Of a stretch of 64,000 nucleotides of DNA, positions 43,101-49,100 are shown in pieces; the stretch's first letter is position 1, and each line of letters begins with the position of its first letter. The DNA lies in assembly GCF_030269925.1 (NCBI RefSeq), contig NC_085131.1, positions 3,300,001 to 3,364,000 on the forward strand, given 5' to 3'. The notes below the pieces were generated by a model, which was not told the origin of the DNA, did no database searches, and was given only the letters and a program-made list of their open reading frames with translations. Both the position numbers and the translations under genes were made by a program. The DNA is from Bombyx mori. Lineage: Eukaryota > Arthropoda > Insecta > Lepidoptera > Bombycidae.

Positions 43101-46100
43101 TACAACCCTAATCCTGTTTGCGTAGGAGCCAATCACCGCAAAACCTCTAGACACGTCCTAATAAATCTACCTGATTCAGTCTCAGTACTATTAGACGCTT
43201 CTAGTACATAAGCAGTTCTTCTACAAGTAGCCCTAGCCAAGGTAACCGAACTCGTCGAAGAGTTCGTTTGACATGTAGGCAAGAATATCAGCTCGTTTAA
43301 TTTCCCGTCGGATCTTCTCAGCTGATTGCAATTCGGAAACGGTAGTAGCATTTTCAGGCATTCAGGCTGTCAGGTTAAAGAACAACATCCTTCTTGGCAC
43401 AGTAACCCATCCTGGTAAAAAGCCCTTGGTCTAATACCCCAACCCACAAAACAAATTTAAACGTATAGACCTGATTTCGTAGGGAATATTCTTGAAAATT
43501 AGATTTTTTGTTTATTTACTCAGTAAAATAACAAACTAAGAGTAAAAAAACAAAAATTTTAAGCCTCAATTCTATTTAATAGGACATTTTATAGGACCGA
43601 ATATAATAGCACTTTCCACCCCATTTTTTAACAGTCGGCAGCTGGAAACTCAGTAGGACCACGTCGTTGAGCACTCAAGCAAACAACGTCATGAACGCGG
43701 TCATAACGAACACCCAGGGTCTACTGGAAGACTACTATCAATCTACCAGCCAAAGCGAAGACACCTGCTTTTATGTACCCACACTCAATCCTACCTCACC
43801 CCCTGTATTTAGAGGACAATGTGAAACCATCACTGGTGTTCAGAACTTCGATGTCCAGAGGGTAAGTTCTGTGATTACAAATTCATAATTTACAATGACC
43901 TTTATTTAACAATGGCCTACAACTATAAACATATGTTAACATCAGTCGTACTCATATAGAGCGATTTGGTATAGTTAGACAAGCAGGTTCTACTGGTGGT
44001 AGATTGTTTTGTGCGCCCATAAGGGTAGGTACTCGCGGTGGATGGCGGCATATAAATTGTTGATATAATGGGTGAAGAGCTCCTCCATCCATCTAAGTAT
44101 TAAACAAGAGGAAAAGTATTGTTTAAAAGCGCCCTAAAAAGACTTTAATTGACTGTGTGAAAGAGGATATGCGTGAGAAGAGTGTGACTGCAGAGATGCC
44201 GTATGATATGCCCGAATGGATAAAGAGGACTTGCTACGCCGACCCCACATAGTGGGATCTGGGCAGAAACAAGAAAAAGTACCTTTATTATTGCTTACAC
44301 AATAAACAGCGGGCAGATAAATTAAAAAGGACACTTTGCGTGAAGCGGTTACCGCTTATCGCCGACTACTGATGTCATATATTGAAAATCCTCGAAAACT
44401 TCAAAGTGCACTGCAACTGATGATTGGCAGAAAGTTTGTAATACCTTCAGTAAACTAAATGGAATGAAATTTTACAGTACCTGGGTTGGTGGCATGAAAT
44501 TGAGCGGTACCCAACTGAGGGTAACGCAGGGGAGTGTATCAGCTCACAGTACACAGCATCAGGAAACCAATACCAAGTTGTAGACACCAGCGTCTCTAGT
44601 GGGTCAGCTACTGTTGCCACCGGTACCGTAACAGCCACTAGTGACGGAAGGCTTCGAAGGACTTTGGCCAATGGGCGAGTTGAAGGTAAAATAGACATAC
44701 ATTATCATATTATGAGAAAATAGCACTGATAAATTAATGAAATAAAAATAAATAGAATAGGATTTGTTTGTAAGGACGCTATTGAACATAAAATAACTTA
44801 ACTACAAAGACCTAACCAAAAAGACCACAATTTTTTGGGTTTTTATTTTTATAAATGAATAACTATATATATCAAATAACAAAATCATCAATATGATCTT
44901 TTGTGACGACACAATATTCACTTTTGAATACTAACAGACGTGGTGTATTTTATTACTTTGATGCGAAAGTCGCATCACAATAAATCAGACTGTTTCACTT
45001 TCTCCTGACGTCATACGATAGTAAACCTATACAGGTTATTTTTTTTTAAATATGTCTCCAAACTACAACTTATTGAAACACAGGAATGTGACTGGTTCTG
45101 AATAAATTAAAAAAAAAAACTTTTTTCTATAAACGAATTACAGCATGTTGATTATATTTTCGATTAATTATTACAATTCCAAATGAGACGGTAGATCACG
45201 GACTCATGTGTAATGGTCTAATGTAATTGAAACTTCGACTTTAAATCCCAAAACGGACGGTAGAAATTTGTAGGTTCTCGTTTAGCTGTATGATAGAAAC
45301 ATCTAAAATCGAGGCACAAACGAATTTGATTTAGTTAAATCTGTTTTCGTATTCACAGACATTTGGGTGTTGGCTACTGATTACGAGAATTACGCTCTCC
45401 TGTATTCTTGCGTCAACGTCGACAGCGAACACAGACGAGGTATGATATTTCGACATATACATTTTACCCAAAAAAAACCATATCATTTGTTATCGCCTAA
45501 TAAAAATCTAAGGCACAGAAATATATGGAAAAATGAATTAAATAGAACAAGGAGAGGGAGAGATAAAGGCAAACAGGCTCAAGTAACGCTGTCCGAAATA
45601 TATGTTTACAATTGTGTTGATCTTCCAACCCAACAGTTCAATCCTTCGGCCCAATCCGTGCTACGTTCCTATTCTCGTCGCGAAAGGTTTACAGACTTAA
45701 TACTCCGACAGTATGGCCATAATATGTTGTACATCATATAAGCAATTGGAAAATTGGTACAAGACCGCGTGGGAGGTCACCAATGCGAGGGACGGACAAA
45801 ATTAAAACTACAATGGGAGATCCCCTAAATGGTTTCATTAAAATGGCCTCAAGCAGGAAGATGGCGGGACATTGTGAGACGCATCAAGCCTGCCCTTTCC
45901 AACACTACATGACGATCACAACCACTTTTTCAAGAGTGACACGATTGAGAATATGAAGAATAAGCAGTTAGATCAGATCAGGTCTTTTTTATTGCTAAGA
46001 TGGGTGGAGGAGCTGACCACCCTCCTGGTTTAAGTGGTCACTGGAACTTATAGATATGAACAACGTAATCACCCCCAACTAGAGATAAGAGTTCTCAGGC

Positions 46101-49100
46101 TCGGCCTCGAGGGGGAGGCTGATGTAAGAGATGTGCTCCACACTAAACACTTCACTTTCCCCCCTTTGCCTTTTCATGAGTTCTGTCTCATGCGAGGTTT
46201 GGATGCTGGTTGTTGAGCGACAGAAGGTTTTAGTCGGTTCAACTCCGACATGCCCTGCCCTCCATCCCCAGTGGAGGGCGGAAGTCCGGTGATTTCCTTT
46301 TTTCTTTTCTCGGCCTCATTTTAAACATTATTTTTAGTATGGAGCGCGAAGCACAGCAAAGCTAGACAGCTGACCGCGGCTGCACAAAACGCAATGACGC
46401 CCATCATCACCGCTAACAGAGTACTCCACCAGGAGCTCTATTTAACCGTCGACCAGTCTGACCGAGCCTGCTTCCACTATCCCGAGCAGACTGGTCAACA
46501 GGTCATCCTGCCTGGACAATGCGACACCAATATACCTGTTGTACAGAACTTCGATGCTAATGCGGTAAGATATCATATTTATTACTAGCTTTTGCCCGCG
46601 ACTCCGTCTGCGTGGAATAGTTACTTTGGCATAACGCTAAATTTTACCCCCACTTCATTTACGTAGAAAGTGAAAATATTTTTGAATTATAGAATGCTAA
46701 GTAGCTATTTAAACCCCGTATTTTGAAACATTACTTATTGGTGCGCCACTTGTATTGGCCTTACCGTGATGTTATATAGCCTTCCTCAATAAATGGGTTA
46801 TCTAACACTGAAAGAAATTTTCAAATCAGACCAGTAGTTCTTGAGATTAGCGCGTTCAAACAAACCAACACTTCAGCTTTATAATATTAGTATAGATTAA
46901 CTAGATGTAACACAAAATTTTCTAATAGATAATTCAACGGTATACAGTCGAATTCAGCTCCATTTTCTTTCTTGTATTGCTTTTTAAGATCTTCACTTCA
47001 TCCGTAGTAGAATTGCAAAAGAATCTTCCGTAGGACAAGTCACTCTGCGATCCTTGAAGAATGTTTCCTCAAATGTCAACTTTCAATTTTTAATCTATGA
47101 ATTGACTGCCTGTGAATAAATGCTTGACCTACTTATTGTCCTGTGATTTTAATTAATCATTATACTTCTTATTCTTTATAATTAAATTGCTTTACATAAA
47201 AAATTAAATTACTATATATTATACTATTAACTATACATACCCTACATACTATAAATTATAATGAAAACATAATTAAATTACTTTATTTATTTGGTTTTGT
47301 CTCGCGTTCCTATATTTATCTTTTATTATATATCTCGGAAACGACTCCAACAATTTTCATAAAATTTAGTATACAGGGGATTTTTGGAGGGCAATAAATC
47401 GATCTAGCTACGATTTATTTTCAGAAAATGTTGTTTTATTCGTGTTTTCAATAATCAACTCTTCCCGACATCTATTGGCGAATAATAAAACTATTTTTCT
47501 TAATTGAGGGCAACTAACCGCTTTAAAGACGCAACAAGATGGCGTTATCAAAAAAAAAACCTCATCATCTAGTTTTACCTTTTCAAACTATAAGACTACG
47601 AAGATACTCGAACTGAATTCTTTTAACAGTATACCGGAACCTGGTACCAGATTGAGAGGTACAGCCAGATCCACGAAAGAGGCACGTGTACTGGAGCTCG
47701 ATACATCTTGGACTCTACCACTGGAGTCGTGAACGTCCTCAACTGGGAGGTCGTTGACGGTGTCCTAGACACCATTAGCGGCACCGCTGTGATCTCCTCG
47801 ACTGATGGAAGCGCAAAATTGGCAGTCACTTTACCCGTTCGTGGTAGAGAAGGTGAATTAATTTCGAATCCTCTCATCGGGCTTTATCGAATGTTAACTT
47901 CTTCCCCTTTCCCAGAACTTACATTTTTATTTATTTTGTTTGTTATTTATTTTATTTTATTGCATAAGTGGACGAGCCCACCTGGTGTTAAGCAGTTACC
48001 GGAACCCATAGACATCTACAACCTCAATACCGCCACCCACCTTGAGTTCTAATGAGTTCTAAGGTCTCAGTATAGTTACAACGGCTGCCCCGCCCTTCAA
48101 ACCGAAATGCATTACTGCTTCACGGCAGGAATAGGCAGGGTAGTGGTACCTATCTTACGGACTCGCAAGAGGTCCTACAATTAGTAATTACAAAAATTAA
48201 AGTTTTGCGGGTTTGATTTTTATTACGCTATGTTATTCCTTCACAGTGGAAGTCAATCGTAAACATTTGTTAAGTACGTATTTCGTTAGAAAAATTTGTA
48301 CCCGCCTGCGGGATTCGAACAATGGTGCATCGCTAAATACGAATGCACCGGACGTCTTATCTAGTAGGCCACGACAACTTCACAAGTATTACTACTGCAA
48401 CAGCGACTAAATTTCAAGATATACTTCTAGGAACCGTGACCACGCCTCTCTACGTTCTCACGACGGATTACCAGAGCTACTCACTGGCCTATAGCTGTGT
48501 AAACATCAACAATTTCCAGAGAGCCGGTAAGTCTATTAACGAGTTTCAAGAAAATCATTATTTGTCTATGGACAAATGGGTCTCTAGCCCGTCGGCAATC
48601 ATTATCATAGCGCCCTTTAATAAGCGTGCAGTCAAAATAGAATAGGCACAGATGTACTAACTAGGTTCATTAAAAATGCCGAAGTGGCCTCACCCTGAAT
48701 CATAGATGAAACCGCCTCTATCTATGTACCTACTTCTTTTCTTAATGTCAAATATTACATGTATTTAATTCTATAATCTAGTTAACGAATTTAATTCGAT
48801 TTGTATTAACAATGTAGCAGTTATTTGCATTAAAATGAAAACGTTTCTTAATGTTATATGTGCAGAAAAAATACAAGGAAATTACCTTTTTTTTTATTGC
48901 TTAGATGGGTGGACGAGCCCACAGCTCACCTGGTATTAAGTGATTACTGGAGCCCATAGATATCTATAACGTAAATGCGCCACCCACCTTGAGATATAAG
49001 TTCTAAGGTCTCAAGTATAGTTACAACGGCTGCCCCACCCTTAAAACCGAAACGCACTACTTCACGGCAGAAACAGGCAGGGCGGTGGTACCTACCCGTG

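Noticed and set aside
45367..45741. 124-codon open frame starting in domain 18 exon two
   Set aside because: Only the first 24 codons are lipocalin; a GTATGA donor at 45440 ends the exon and the rest is LINE debris.
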